Positions 12,416-23,922 of a stretch of DNA of 64,000 bases are shown piece after piece. The notes beneath the pieces are model-generated. The model did no database searches. It was not told the DNA's origin and worked only from the letters and a program-made list of their open reading frames with translations. Both the position numbers and the translations under genes were made by a program. Positions within the stretch are counted from its first letter, which is position 1. The number at the start of each line of letters is the position of its first letter. This DNA is from Amaurobius ferox (taxonomy: Eukaryota > Arthropoda > Arachnida > Araneae > Amaurobiidae), in contig OX578138.1 in the NCBI GenBank assembly GCA_951213105.1, forward strand, positions 66,550,037-66,614,036, written 5' to 3'.

Positions 12416-12894
12416 TGTTTGACTTCCACATCAAAGCTATTTTGAGTTCAGAAAGATAAACCCATTTAATCAATACCTATATCAATAATCTGGCCATTTC
12501 AGAGATTTTGCGCTGTCTGCCTGCATTAACATATGGCCAGCATATTTGTCCCTAATTAACCCGAATGGTCATTACAGCGTCTGAAGCGAGTTCTAATGGA
12601 CTATCGTCTGAATTCCAGTTTGGATTATTATTTATTCATGAAGAATGGCTCTGGTGAATCACATGATTTGTGCGAGTTTGTAAAAAACAAATCTGCTCTG
12701 ACCTGCTTGTGCTATTCGCCGAATCGTCAAGAAATATCCAAACGCGCCATTTACTGAACAATACAAACACAATCGAGGCATTTCTTTATACATGTGAACT
12801 TTACTCCATATTAATTTACATGATTTAACAGCATATTTTGTAAAACATCAGCGGTTGCTATATTTTCATGGAGTTGAAATGGTTTTGCGTGAAT
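12416..12894. other. Gene-free stretch
   Basis: No ORF or recognisable repeat. Confidence 0.4.
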
Positions 12895-13038
12895 AATGTT
12901 ACAACTTATCTTCTAGAATCGTGGGTGTGCGCTCAAGATACAAGAATAAGTCCAAATTTCTGGATAACTAACACGTTTATCCACAAGCACAGGAACAACA
13001 TACAGTAAACAGGAACAATATACAGTAAAACTGTACTT

Positions 13039-13202
13039 AAATGCTCCACTTATTTCACAAAACAGCTTATACTATTCTCGAAATATCTACTGAAATGTGA
13101 TGTTCGTCAATGTTTTGAGAATATAGCTGTTGTTTTTTGAAATGAAATGCGTCGATATTTCGAGAATAGTATAGGCTGTTTTGTGAAATAAGTGGAGCAT
13201 TT
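13039..13202. other. Inverted duplication, 49-bp arms
   Basis: 13039-13087 and 13154-13202 are inverse complements with one or two mismatches, around a 66-base spacer. The paralogous repeat near 28213-28300 has the AAATGCTCCAC arm once. The second arm was therefore gained in this copy, most simply by a template switch. Confidence 0.75.
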
Positions 13203-13224
13203 CCTTTTATACACTCTCTATAGA

Positions 13225-13283
13225 CCCGGCCATCCATTAAAGTGCTCCAAGTCCTAGGACGAGTCGGATGGTCTGGGCTTTCG
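13225..13283 (+). mobile_element. 59-nt mobile element, copy 2, with a 14-bp target-site duplication
   Basis: Flanked by identical 14-mers ACACTCTCTATAGA (13211-13224 and 13284-13297). The paralogue at 28369-28382 has one related site (GCTCTTTCTGTAGA) and continues directly into AACTTCTAG. Length equals copy 1. The outer stem is CCATCC/GGATGG where copies 1 and 3 have CCGTCC/GGACGG, a compensating change. The inner hairpin is GTCC-TA-GGAC, followed by GAGTC as in copy 1. Confidence 0.75.
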
Positions 13284-13952
13284 ACACTCTCTATAGAAAC
13301 TTCTAGAAATGTCTCTTATCTCTTAGAATACTGGTTATTTCGAGGTGTTCCCGAACCTTCGAAATGTCGCGGTGATAAATCGCCAAATTTGGAACCCTCT
13401 TCCGAACTTCAGCATATGGCAACCCTAGATTCACGTCTTAGGAAAGGTTGTCTGTAGGGGTATTTTCCCGTCTGGTTTCCAAAAGATACTCCTGTTAGAG
13501 CATTTTGCACTTCGTAACAATAACATCTGATACAATTAATTAATAAAATATAAAAATTGTAACCACTATGCTTCAAAAACCAAGAAAACGATTCGAAAAC
13601 CAATTGTAGCACTTTAAAAGGGCTATGAAGTACTGGCTTGCTACTTATAGTCACTATTTTTATTTTTCGCTATACAAACTTTTAAAACAGAAAATTTCAG
13701 ATCTTTTTCAACTTGACAAGACGATTACTCATAAAACCATAAAAGTTTTCCTTTTAATTATGTATCTTGAAACTGGATTTCCCATTAAATATTCTTGTTG
13801 GTTGCTGTTTATATTTATCTTTTATAGTTTTGAATATATTTAGAGTGAGAATAAGCAAAGGAGGCAAAAAAGTACTGAGACAAACACTTTTTATATTATT
13901 TATTTATTTATTGATCTATTATTTATTTTTGTTTATTTATTTGTTTATTATT

Positions 13953-13957
13953 TATTG

Positions 13958-14037
<80 letters not shown>

Positions 14038-14057
14038 CATTTTATTATTATTATTAA
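13953..14057. repeat. (TTA)n trinucleotide microsatellite
   Basis: About 35 TTA units with a few interruptions. It is preceded by T-rich sequence with TTTAT motifs from 13885. The predicted poly-Leu/Tyr translations are artefacts. Confidence 0.95.
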
Positions 14058-14409
14058 TTTCTTTTTCGATAAAAATTGTTCACATTATTACAAAAAATAA
14101 TGAAATTTTTTTTATATATTTATAAATGGTAGTATATTTCTGACAAAAGAAGTTATTTGATCTTTTGATTCCTATTTTTTATTTTATCTGACGGTTGCAT
14201 TGTGACTGCTAGATATAGTTAGTACCTGTATAAATTGTAAGCAACTATAAATTGTTTATATCTTCAGCGTATTAAGGTTACAAGATATGTGTCCTTGTAG
14301 TATTTACTTTTCCAATGTTGTATTTACTTTTCATAACGTTCCGATTTCAGCTCGATACCCAGACCATAGACGTTATTCATTTCAAAACATCTATTTTTAT
14401 AAATAAATT

Positions 14410-14841
14410 ATGCTATTTGACCAACAAAGCGACATATCCTCTGGCTTCATAGGTGTATTCTTAGGATACAAAGATAAAAACGAATTTTCCGAATACCTAA
14501 GTCGCTATAGTACTTATATAGTCCGGATACTTACAGTTGCTTTATTAAAAGCGGCAACAAGCGTAAATAGAAACAAAATGCAGCTAATAACTCTCTGGCT
14601 ATCTAGCAAACTTATGCAACAAGCGCCAGATACAATAAAAAACAGCAAATGCTCAACTAATTTTTCCAAAACAGAGGATTGTATTCCCAAAACTTCAACA
14701 ACTACCATAATCCATTTTTACTCACTTCATATCTTATTATTCTCTGCGAAAGATCTCGAAAAACCCTGTAAATTCGAAAAAAAATCTAGTTCAATCATCT
14801 CCGTTCTCAACATTTCCAAAATTTACCCAAAAAGTCGTTAA
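14410..14841 (+). other. Hypothetical 143-codon ORF, unrecognised
   Basis: Opens ATGCTATTTGAC and encodes a Ser/Lys/Ile-rich product with no signal peptide, membrane segment or domain that I recognise. The Ser-rich, low-complexity character and AT bias are consistent with a chance ORF. No splice context or neighbouring coding signal supports it. Confidence 0.15.
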
Positions 14842-15572
14842 GTTGGCGACATTTAGTCAAATGTGTCACAGCGGTACTACATATGTCATGAAAGTCAAGC
14901 GACAGGGACTTTCAATTAGTAACAATTGGTGCCTGTAAAGGTTGTTTTTCAGCGACGATAGCTTCAACACAGAAAAAAGCATATTTTATATATTTTAAAG
15001 GAACACCAAATCTCTGTATTTTAATTTTGTGAGACAATTTTCTTTTTTGGTGTGGTTATAAATGAAATCGATAACAAATATTTTCTAATTATTTCAAAAT
15101 AATTCATCGCTGTACAGAAAGTCCTATGCTACCCTAAAAATTTTCTTTTGATGTGAATAAATCTTGTGGTCGGGATTTAAGGCTGAATCGGAGCATTATG
15201 AAAAATGAACTTTACTTTACACTTACTTTACACTTACACTTTACACTAAGACTTTCGACTAAGACTTTCGGCACTTTATATCCCCAAGTCTAATAAATAA
15301 AAATTACTTGGATTGTGGTTCAACTCGACTTTTCATACCAACATTCATTTTTTTTTTTTTTTTTTTTTTCAAATTTAACAAGAAAGGCTTGAAAATTTTG
15401 AAAAATTGGTATCTTGGATCCAAATTAGTACAACTATAACACATTACCCTTCACTTTAAAGGGCTTGAAATTTTTTTTTTCGATTAATATTATACATGAC
15501 AATGTACGCCCCATCCCCTTCAACCAGTAACTTGTTCCCAAAGGGTTTGATGACATCACAAACAAAAAAAAT
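14842..15572. other. Gene-free stretch
   Basis: Contains short direct duplications (ACTTTACACTTACTTTACACTT near 15208-15245; GACTTTCG twice near 15250-15272) and a T-run at 15348-15369. No coding signal. Confidence 0.5.
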
Positions 15573-16518
15573 TCTGATGTGAGCAACGCATGAGTTTCCT
15601 TATATAAAGCAATGAATTTACTACTTTTACAGTAAAAAAAAAATAGGTTTTTCTTATAGTAGATATTTATATTCTGTCCAAGATATTGAATTTTCGACAA
15701 TTAGTCCTCATTTTCATTGAATTAGCGTCATTTTTATCCATTTGGCGAGATTTTCGTTAATTTGGCAACATTTAAAAAGTCGACAAGTTGGCGATATGCT
15801 GCCAAATTCGTCGCCAAAATCTCGCCAAGTGTTATAGATGGAGAAATAAGTTATTCTTATAGCAGATAAATGACTATTGGCGTTCCAATACAAAAGTATT
15901 ACTCAAAGTATCTTTTCTCATGAATGGAACGAGCTAGATCCACGAGAATGATGTCACCCAATTTATCGCATGGTATTACATATGAAAAGTAAACATGTTT
16001 CTCAACAGTTAATATTTTTTTTTAATTTATGGGATTTTTTGGTAAATTTGTTTGAAAAATGTGCAATATCTCGAGAACGGTTCATGCTCACATTCTAAAG
16101 TTTATGTCAATCGTTTTTTAAGGAAAAATTACATAAGAAATGTCTATATGCGTAACTTTATTAAAGGTTTTGATTTTTTGATGATTTTTTCAAAATTTCA
16201 CTCGAAAATTTAGGGGGGGGGGGCTGAACATTCGATTACGTTTAAAAACAATAGGCTTTCAGTATTCACGAATTTTGATTTTTGTACCAAATTTTATTCG
16301 AATTGCTCTATTCGTTCGTGAAATATCGTCTGACAGACTCACTGACACACACACACACACATACTTTCAGACACACACACATACAGACAGACATCACCTA
16401 AAAAATGTTTGATTCGTGATCAGGGATGCTTGAAACGTGCTCTCCCGTCAAAAACTCGAATTCGAATTTTCGTCCCCGTCACAATACTTTCCTTATTCAT
16501 TATGTATATAAGGAAAGT
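15573..16518 (-). mobile_element. R930 repeat, copy 1 (946 bp)
   Basis: Minus-strand copy running from CATCAGA-end (15573) to ACTTTCC-start (16518). Flanked by AAAAAT on both sides (15567-15572 and 16519-16524). Features shared with the other four copies: a hairpin at the start, a (CA)n stretch, CCGTTCTCGAGATATTG, a ATGTCACCCAATTTATCGCA-type block, and a set of inverted TTGGCGAC motifs. No ORF. Confidence 0.8.
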
Positions 16519-16626
16519 AAAAATGTATCGCCGCTACTCTTCACAACAATGGTTGAAACTATGGTTGAGGTCTCGTGATCATTGGGTCATAAATAAACCC
16601 TTTTATGCATGACTGTGTCAAATTTG

Positions 16627-16627
<1 letters not shown>

Positions 16628-16657
<30 letters not shown>
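16628..16657. repeat. (TA)n microsatellite
   Basis: About 15 TA units. Confidence 0.9.
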
Positions 16658-16659
<2 letters not shown>

Positions 16660-16926
16660 GTCGAATACATTTCGAAGTTTTCGGTCGAATTTTGAAAAAT
16701 TCTATTTAGTTCTAGATTTTTTATAACAAAACCAGATATAAAACTTTGTAAAAATCCATTAATAATTGCGGCTAGTATCGCGTGCACAAGAAATCGACCA
16801 CAGACATCTGACGGACAGACAAACGACCATCTCTCCAAAAATAGTCAAAACGTGTTCAGATGATTTTAAAACATATATTGGCATCAAAATCTCAAAATCG
16901 AAATTTTTTGTAAAAATAATACATTT
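16660..16926 (-). repeat. Dispersed repeat of about 265 bp (inverted partner at 20430-20700)
   Basis: The inverse complement matches 20430-20700 through ATTTTGATG.CAATATATG, GAACACGTTTTGACTATTTT, GTCGTTTGTCTGT and AAATCTAGAACTA.ATAGA. No coding content. Confidence 0.65.
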
Positions 16927-18250
16927 TTAACACTTTAAAACAAAGTTGAAAAGTGTTTATGACTTTGTTCATTATGTCTGTTTGTCTGTCTGTCTGTCTG
17001 TCCGTTAGCACGATAACTGCCGTAAAAATGACTTAATCAAAATGAAATTTTAGTATGTTGTTCAGACGGTCTGTAGCACCTATGGGAATATAACTAATTA
17101 ATAACACCCAATTAGTTTTGGATTGAACCCGGGTTGAAAAAATGAAATACATTGAGCCCTATGGGACCTAATTTTTCAAACATTTTTTAAGCGGATTTAA
17201 AATTCACAAATTGCTTCGAAAATTTTAGGTAATATTCAAATTGTTCCATAAAATATATAAAAAAAATTCAGAGAAATATATTCAGTAGTTTTTAAATAAA
17301 AATTAAAATAATAATTACACCTCTTATATGAAACGATCACATGACCATGATATGAAATGATCACATGGTCCACTTCAAAATGATATATGGCATCCATCTT
17401 GTTTCAAAATCGTGATTTTTTAAGTTCTTTTTCATTCATATTGAGTGCTGTATCCGTCCTAAAACTACTTTATTTTTGCTTAAATTCTGTGCATACTGAA
17501 ACAACGCAAATACAATATATTTGAGTTTAAATGATTATCCAGATTTGATTATTACTACAACGAAGCCTATTTTTCACTTATGTAAAATGTAAACAGCAAA
17601 ATATGTAGAATGAGTTGTATTAGGATTGCTGTATTTCTTTAACACAAAATAATTTAGCCCATGGAGTCTGCACGGCTGATATGAATGAATTATTAATTAT
17701 TGAATTTAATTGAAATATTTATATTATAAAGAGAAGGACGATTTTTTTCGATGAAGTTTTAAGCATAGAGTTTAATTACTTGTAGCTCCATGGTCTTAAT
17801 TTTTAAATAAAATAAATTATTATAGTATTGTGATGAATGAATGGAATGGGAGAAAGTTATAAATGAAATACTGTTTTTATAGAGAGATCCAGGCGTGTTA
17901 TTTTTTCTATGACGTCATTTGAATGAATTTCAGTTGTTTTCGATGAAGTTTTCAAGTATAATAAATTATCGTAGTATTGAGATAGTTTTAAAAATATTAC
18001 CGTGGAATGTGTCGCATTTTAGAGGTATTTAAACCAGGCAATTTATATTTCAATGACGTCATTTGAATGAAGTTCATTTTTTTCAATGAAGGTTTAAGTT
18101 TTCAAATATAATAAATTAATGTAGTATTGTGATAAGTTTTAAAATATTACCGAGGAATGTATTGCATTTTAGACTTTTTTTAAATAAAATTGCATCGAAG
18201 TTGGAAAGTGTTTCCTAATCAATGCTTTAAGCATGATTGATCTTTTTTGT
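16927..18250 (+). repeat. R1300 repeat, copy 1
   Basis: Begins with a hairpin-forming AACACTTT...AAAGTGTT, then TATGACTTTGTTCATT, (TCTG)n and CCGTTAGCACGATAACTGCC. It ends GGAAAGTGTTTC.TAATCAATGC...CATGATTGATCTTT. The second half contains two or three degenerate internal units of about 150 bp. Each unit has a TTCGATGAAGTTTTAAG block and two contain the palindrome TGACGTCA (17910-17917 and 18054-18061). No ORF. Other copies: 29626-31067, 37467-39545 (split), 42521-43795 and 43900-44104. Confidence 0.75.
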
Positions 18251-18394
18251 CAATACTACGTATGAGAATAAAAATGCGATCATATTTTTCTCTTTCTTAT
18301 TTTTTTTAAATAGGATACCCTTAATGAATATATAAATGTAATTACAATATTTTAATATTTTGAATTATCATTATCCATTTTGATATTTATTGTA

Positions 18395-19793
18395 CACTGT
18401 TCACAACTGAAATCGCAGTACCATAAGTTGTAGGTGTAGCTTTATGTAAATCAGGCCATGGAAACAGCAAGGCGAGATGTGTAAATAATCACAGTTTCGT
18501 TACGCATAGTGAAGTAACACCTTGCCGAGCAGCATAAAAGCGTCAGATCAAGGAGGAGCGATATTACAGCTAAATTGTAGCGTCATTGGTTTCAAATTGT
18601 AAAAATCATCACAGTATGTTAAGAGTACGTCGGCGTACCGCATACGTTCAGTTGTCGTCAAAGGAATGGCAACAAATCATTGTTTTATGTGAGGGTGGAA
18701 TGGGCCTCCGAAGGATCGCTGAACTATTGGGTCGTGATGTGAGCACAGTTCAACTGTGTGTGTGACGGTTCGTGAGAGGCAAAGAAACGACACGACGATC
18801 AGGTAGTAGAGCTTCCAGATGTACCACACCATGTGAAGATCGTATGCTTCTGAGAAGCATTGCGCGGGAGTCGTTTATCACAGCAACTTTATTACAACAA
18901 CATTTATCCCACGCACAGATAACGTAGTTTCGACGCAAACAATTCGAAACCGCTTGCATGACGCAGGACTCCGAGGTAGACGACCTTTTTGACACCTACC
19001 GTTTCAACGTCTTCACCGGTTACGTCGTCTCCAGTGGTGTCAAATGACACGCAGTTGGTCGATAGAATGGCGAAACATTCTGGTCACGGATGAATCACAA
19101 TTTTGGTTTGGCATGCCAGATGGCCGTACTAGCGTATGGCGGGGCTTTCAACAACGCCACCAGGAAGCTATTTCTATCAGTCGCCACACAGCTCCCCTAT
19201 GTGGTACCATAGTTTGGGGTGGCAAAACATTTGGTGAACGAACACCTTTGGTTCCACGTTTCTGGCAGTATCATGATACAACGATACTTCTCTGACATTG
19301 TGAGAACTGTGGTACAGCCATATGTGTCAACCAGGCTTGGTCTACTTTTTCAGCAGGATAATGTCAGACCACATACTGCACGGATAACTATGAATAGTTT
19401 GCAAGGTTTTGATATCCTGTCTTGGCCAGCATATTCTCCGGATTTGTCGCCAATTGAGCATATCGGGGACATCATGGGTCGCCGATTAAGAGAACTCCCA
19501 ATTCCAGCAAACCATGTTCAGTTACAAGCTCAATTGCATGATGTGTGGAATGCCATCCCTCAGCACATCATTGATCATCTCATTGACGGGATGCTTCGTT
19601 GTATTCAACCCTGCATAGCCGCTCGCGGTAGGCCAATTCCATATTGATCTAATGTCAATAAAGTTCCATGCTTTCATTTTCCAGGTATGATTTTTTGATC
19701 ATTTGCACATCTCCATGTTACAATTATATTCTGTAAATTTAATAAGGATACAGCAATTTTTTCATCGTGTTGAGATTTCAGTTGTGAGCAGTG
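18395..19793 (+). mobile_element. Tc1-type transposon, 1399 bp, with intact termini
   Basis: Terminal inverted repeats CACTGTTCACAACTGAAATC (18395-18414) and its inverse at 19774-19793 differ at one base. TA occurs on both sides (18393-18394 and 19794-19795), the signature of Tc1/mariner insertion. One transposase gene lies inside, in frame-shifted pieces. Confidence 0.9.
18616..19647 (+). pseudogene. Tc1-family transposase, frameshifted
   Basis: Starts at ATG 18616 with an N-terminal helix-turn-helix region (LSSKEWQQIIVLCEGGMGLRRIAELLGRD), then runs into a stop at about 18764. The DDE domain continues in other frames: VTDESQFWF (first Asp, about 19086), LFQQDNVRPHTAR (second Asp, about 19353) and SPDLSPIEH (Glu, about 19450), ending ARGRPIPY at 19647. 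About 32 residues separate the second Asp and the Glu, against 34 in typical Tc1, so two codons may have been lost. It would have excised and inserted the element at TA sites; several frameshifts make it inactive. Confidence 0.85.
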
Positions 19794-19795
19794 TA

Positions 19796-20429
19796 AATTT
19801 TGATAAATTATTGTCCCAGCAAATTTTCACTTTACTGTGCTTGCTTTCGCTAGTAATATCTTCTAAACGATAAAAGATTATAAATAATAAATGACAGTAT
19901 TGTTCAATAGGAAATTTCAGTTTCTTGATCAATACTTTATTTCCAGCTCTTACTATTTTCGAACAATCTTCTTGTCAAATAGAAGAAAATTGAAAAAAAT
20001 TGCCGTTTTAAAAATTGAAATGCTTATTTATTGAAAACTAATAGTACTACTACAAACAGTAAAGAAATAATTTGTAACCTTTTGAAATCCCAACAGGGAT
20101 ATATAATTGGATTTCGAATTGGGCTTGTAGCGAACGCTCATAAGGCAGCATTAATTGTCTTGAGCTGGAGATGTCATCTCACTTTCTCGCTACAGTTTTA
20201 GAAATATAGTTGTCATAATTTAGATATTTTAATAGTTTGATCTAATCTGAAAATGTGGTTTTAATTTTGTTACTTTATCTAGCTATGAATAGCAAGTGAG
20301 AAATTTGTAGCTCTTTAAAAGCCGTGCAAGAACTAAAAACACTGAATAAACTTATTGTACTGCATTGGAGTTTTATTTCACAAGACGTTATTCACGCAAA
20401 ATCATTTCGGCTCCATCGAACTGGAATCA
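19796..20429. other. Gene-free stretch
   Basis: AT-rich. No recognisable repeat partner in the window and no coding signal. Confidence 0.45.
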
Positions 20430-20700
20430 CCGCTGATTTTTAGTATTGTTCTCACGAAAATTTTTCGATTTCAAGATTTTGATGTCAATATATGTTTTAA
20501 GACCCCCTGAACACGTTTTGACTATTTTTGGAGTGATAGTCGTTTGTCTGTATGTCTAAGACCTAGTGCTTGTGTATACGACATCGGCTACAAATATGAA
20601 TGAATTTTCACAAAAATTTATATTCGGCTTTGCTATCAGAAAATCTAGAACTAGATAGATTTTTTTAAAATTCGAGTGAAAAGTGCGAAATTTTATATTC
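20430..20700 (+). repeat. Dispersed repeat of about 265 bp (partner of 16660-16926)
   Basis: Plus-strand copy of the family described at 16660, with similar order and length and about 70% visible identity. The sequence immediately before the Copia LTR (20701-20858) is unassigned. Confidence 0.65.
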
Positions 20701-20858
20701 CTTTTAACAATTCTGCATATGACAAAATTTTTCATGAAAGAGTTTATGTATGGCCCACTGAACACGAGACTTAACAATTTCAATCATTGTTGTGAGATAT
20801 AACCGCGATATACTTTTTTTTGTTCGTGACGCCATGAACATCCATCCTAGGGGGAAAG

Positions 20859-21360
20859 TGATAAAAATATAGGAGCTCGGTTGTGCATAGGTAATGGCAC
20901 TCTGACTCGCCAATGAGAATAAATGTTATAATATCATTTTACTTTATCCACAGCATAATTATAATAGGTAAAATGCTTACCTTTCTGTTTGAAGGGCGTA
21001 GGGCAATCTTACTTCTTTCCTCCTAAAGTCTTAAAAAATATCAGTTTTAGTGTGTTTGTTTACCATCTTGATATCTGGAATAATTTCGCTTGATTGGAAG
21101 AAAAAACATATTTTTTTAATTAGATTCTGCATTTAAAAATTACATAGGAAAACAAAGAAACAAGCATTTTGCTGCGACATCAAACGAAGCATCGACAACA
21201 CAGAACAGAACTTCAGTTCGTAAGTGTACCGGTATAGTCTCTTTGATGCGAGCGCAGATTTCTCGAAGTAAACACATTCCTCTTCTGGCGGAAAGGCGAG
21301 AGTCAGTGTTTTTGCGTTTGTCAGTCTTTCGTAGCGATGAGAGATCATTTATTTCTAACA
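20859..21360 (-). repeat. 3' LTR of the Copia element
   Basis: Reads TGTTAGAAATAAATG...TTTTTATCA on the minus strand. Differs from the 5' LTR at, for example, GCGAGCGC versus GCGCGCGC, CTGGCGG versus CTGGTGG, and ATCTGG versus ATCAGG. Confidence 0.95.
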
Positions 21361-21372
21361 GTCCCCCTTGAT
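21361..21372 (-). other. Polypurine tract of the Copia element
   Basis: Minus strand GATCAAGGGGGAC directly abuts the 3' LTR. It would prime plus-strand DNA synthesis. Confidence 0.75.
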
Positions 21373-21387
21373 CTCTGGAGCTGCATA

Positions 21388-23922
21388 TCACGGCTGTAGC
21401 AGTTTGGATCTGTGCTTCAGAAATTCAGGCTTTGGCAGTGGTTTTGTCATCATGTCCGCTGTCATTAGCTTAGTTGGAAGATAACTCAACTGGATTACAC
21501 CCGATTCCTGAAAATCTCTTATGGCGTGGAATCTGATGTCAATATGCTTGGTTCTTGACATGTACTTCGGTGATTCAATCATTTTTATACATGACTGGTT
21601 ATCTTCGAAAATAGTAATCGGGAGCTGTTGAAGCATATCGAGATCTTTGAGTAGGTTGATTAACCACAGTACTTCTTGAACTGCGTTAGCAGCGGATGTA
21701 TATTCCGCCTCTGCTGAGGAAAGTGCAACACATGATTGTTTTTTGCTTAACCAGTGTATAGGAGAACCATCAATTAAGAAAAGATTACCACTCGTGGATT
21801 TCCGATCCGTTTTATCGCTTGCCCAGTCGGCATCAGCGTATGTTGTAAGAATTGGTTTTGTCGTTGATTTTATTACCAAATTTAGATCCTTTGTATGATT
21901 TAGATAACTTATTAGACGCTTTACTGCGTTCCAATCCATTTGACGTGGTTTCTCATTTCTCCGACTTAAAATGTTTATTGCGGCTGTGATGTCTGGTCTT
22001 GTGACCGTGGCAATATATAGAAGAGCTCCAATAGCTTGGCGATATTTAGTGTTATTAGGAAGCAGGTTTTCTTCTGTTTCATTTCTCAAATATCCAGTTT
22101 CCATTGGTGTACTATAGGGTTTTGAATCTTGCAAATTAAATGTATTTACAATTTCTTCAATCTTATTTTTTTGATTTAATAGATAATCTCCATCATGGTT
22201 TTTTCTTATGCTAATTCCAAGGTAATAATTAACTTCACCCAAATTTTTTAATTCATATTGTCTGCCCAGTTCTTTCGTTGTTTTGTCAATTTGTTCTTCT
22301 GATCCTGATATTAGAATATCATCCACATATACGATTATATAGATAGTTTCTCTTCCTTTTCCCTTTTTGAATAGCCATGGATCAGTAGTACTCTGCACGA
22401 ATTTTAGTTGTTTTAGAGAGTCACCTATTTTTAGATGCCAGGCTCTTGCAGCCTGTTTCAACCCATATATAGCTTTATTTAATTTCCATACTTTGTTTTC
22501 GTTACCCGGGGAGATGTAGCCATCTGGCTGTTGTATGTAAACTGTTTCGTCTAAATCCCCGTGTAAGAAAGCGGTTTTGATATCAATGTGTTGTACGTTA
22601 TATTTTCTATATGCTGCTCCTGCCAGGAATGCTCTAATTGTGCTGTGTGAGACCACTGGTGCGAAAGTTTCGCAATAATCTTCACCGTATTTTTGTGAAA
22701 ATCCTTTTGCTACCAGTCTAGCTTTGTATTTAGCTATTTTTCCCTGAGAGTCGTGTTTAATTTTATATGTCCATTTTGAACCTACAATTTTTCTTCCATG
22801 CGGGGGGTCCATTAATGTGAATGTGTTATTTTCTTGCAAAGATTGCATTTCTTCTTCCATTGCGTCTAGCCAATTTTGTTTCTCTTGTGGGCTCTTAATT
22901 TTTAGTACCTCATTATAGTCTCTGGGTTCGACGGTGTTAGCTTGTTGCGCTAAGTAGATGAGTCGATCGGGAGGTACTCCCTTGTTCGATCTCTCGGATC
23001 TGCGAGGTTGACTAGCGGTTATGTTATCAGAATTTATTTGTTCATCATCTGACGGTGCCTCAAACTCAATATCGCTCTCTTCGGGTTTTTCATCTGTTTG
23101 AGCATTAGCTTTTTCGACTTCACTATCTGTTCCTTCGAATAATTCCTTTGAGCTTAATTCTGAAATTTGCATTGATTTTTCGAGGAATTTAACCGTTCTA
23201 GCAAGTGTTATGTTTTTTCCTTCTGTATATATTCTGTAAGCTTTTGATCTGTCGTCGTATCCGACAAAAATCCCTTCTTGGGCTTTTTCATCTAATTTTC
23301 CTCGTTTGCTTTTATGGATGTAGGAATATGCTTTACAGCCAAAGACTCTTAAATGACGAAGATTTGGTTTCATACCAGTCCACATTTCGTAGGGTGTTTT
23401 TGTATTGGCCTTTGTGGGAAGTCTATTTTGTAGATAATTGGCAGTGTTTATAGCCTCTCCCCAGAATTTTTTGCCTAAATTTGCTTCTGACAACATAGCT
23501 CGTGTCATCTCGATTAGTGACCTGTTTTTTCTTTCCGCTACGCCATTTTGGGATGGACAGTGTGGCACGGTCAACTGGTGATGTATGCCGTTGTCACTTA
23601 GATATTCCTCGTATTCTTTACTGACGTATTCGCCGCCATTATCGCTTCTCAGTATTTCTGGTTTTTCTCCGAATTTGTTTGTCGTAAAAGCGATGTATTC
23701 CTTCAGTTTACACAAAACTTCACTCTTTTTTGATAAGAGATAGGTCATTGTGTACCTGGAGAAATCATCAATGTTAGCACGTATGATTTTCCTCCTATAG
23801 TGGGAGTTTGCATTGGTCCGCATACGTCGCTGTGCACAAGTTGTAGAATATGAGTCCCCCTGTTTTGAGTAGATTTGGGGTATGGCATGTCGGTGAGTTT
23901 TGATTTTATACAAGTTTCGCAA
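21388..23922 (-). pseudogene. pol: Copia pol: integrase catalytic part, reverse transcriptase, RNase H
   Basis: Homology begins near 23790 (IDDFSRYT, just after the frameshift) although the frame is open from 23922. Integrase: Asp in RSDNGGEY, Glu in NGVAERKNRS. An acidic linker follows, then RT with GSKWTYKIK, ARLVAKGFSQ, DIKTAFLHGDL (motif A), LKQAARAWH and YVDDILISG (motif C). RNase H has ADADWASD, SSAEAEY, EDNQSC and RTKHIDIRFH, ending at the tga at 21388-21390. The product copies the RNA genome, degrades the RNA strand and integrates the cDNA. The frame is uninterrupted for over 800 codons, so purifying selection was recent. It is separated from gag only by one lost base. Confidence 0.93.

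Larger units (their letters stand above)
12895..13450 (+). repeat. Dispersed repeat (paralogue of 28080-28515)
   Basis: Shares ATACAAGAATAAGTCCAAAT-type and CTGGATAA.TAACACGTTTAT blocks, AAATGCTCCACT, GTAGAAACTTCTAGAA and CGCCAAATTTGG blocks with the second copy. This copy has gained an inverted duplication (13039-13202) and the 59-nt insert (13225-13283). Confidence 0.7.

Noticed and set aside
13767..14057. ORF ending in a long poly-Leu run
   Set aside because: It is a translation of the (TTA)n microsatellite.
20859..21360. Small ORFs of 69-83 codons inside the LTRs
   Set aside because: They lie in both LTR copies and reflect LTR sequence, not a gene.
23205..23453. Plus-strand ORF within the Copia pol region
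   Set aside because: It is a shadow of the well-supported minus-strand integrase frame.
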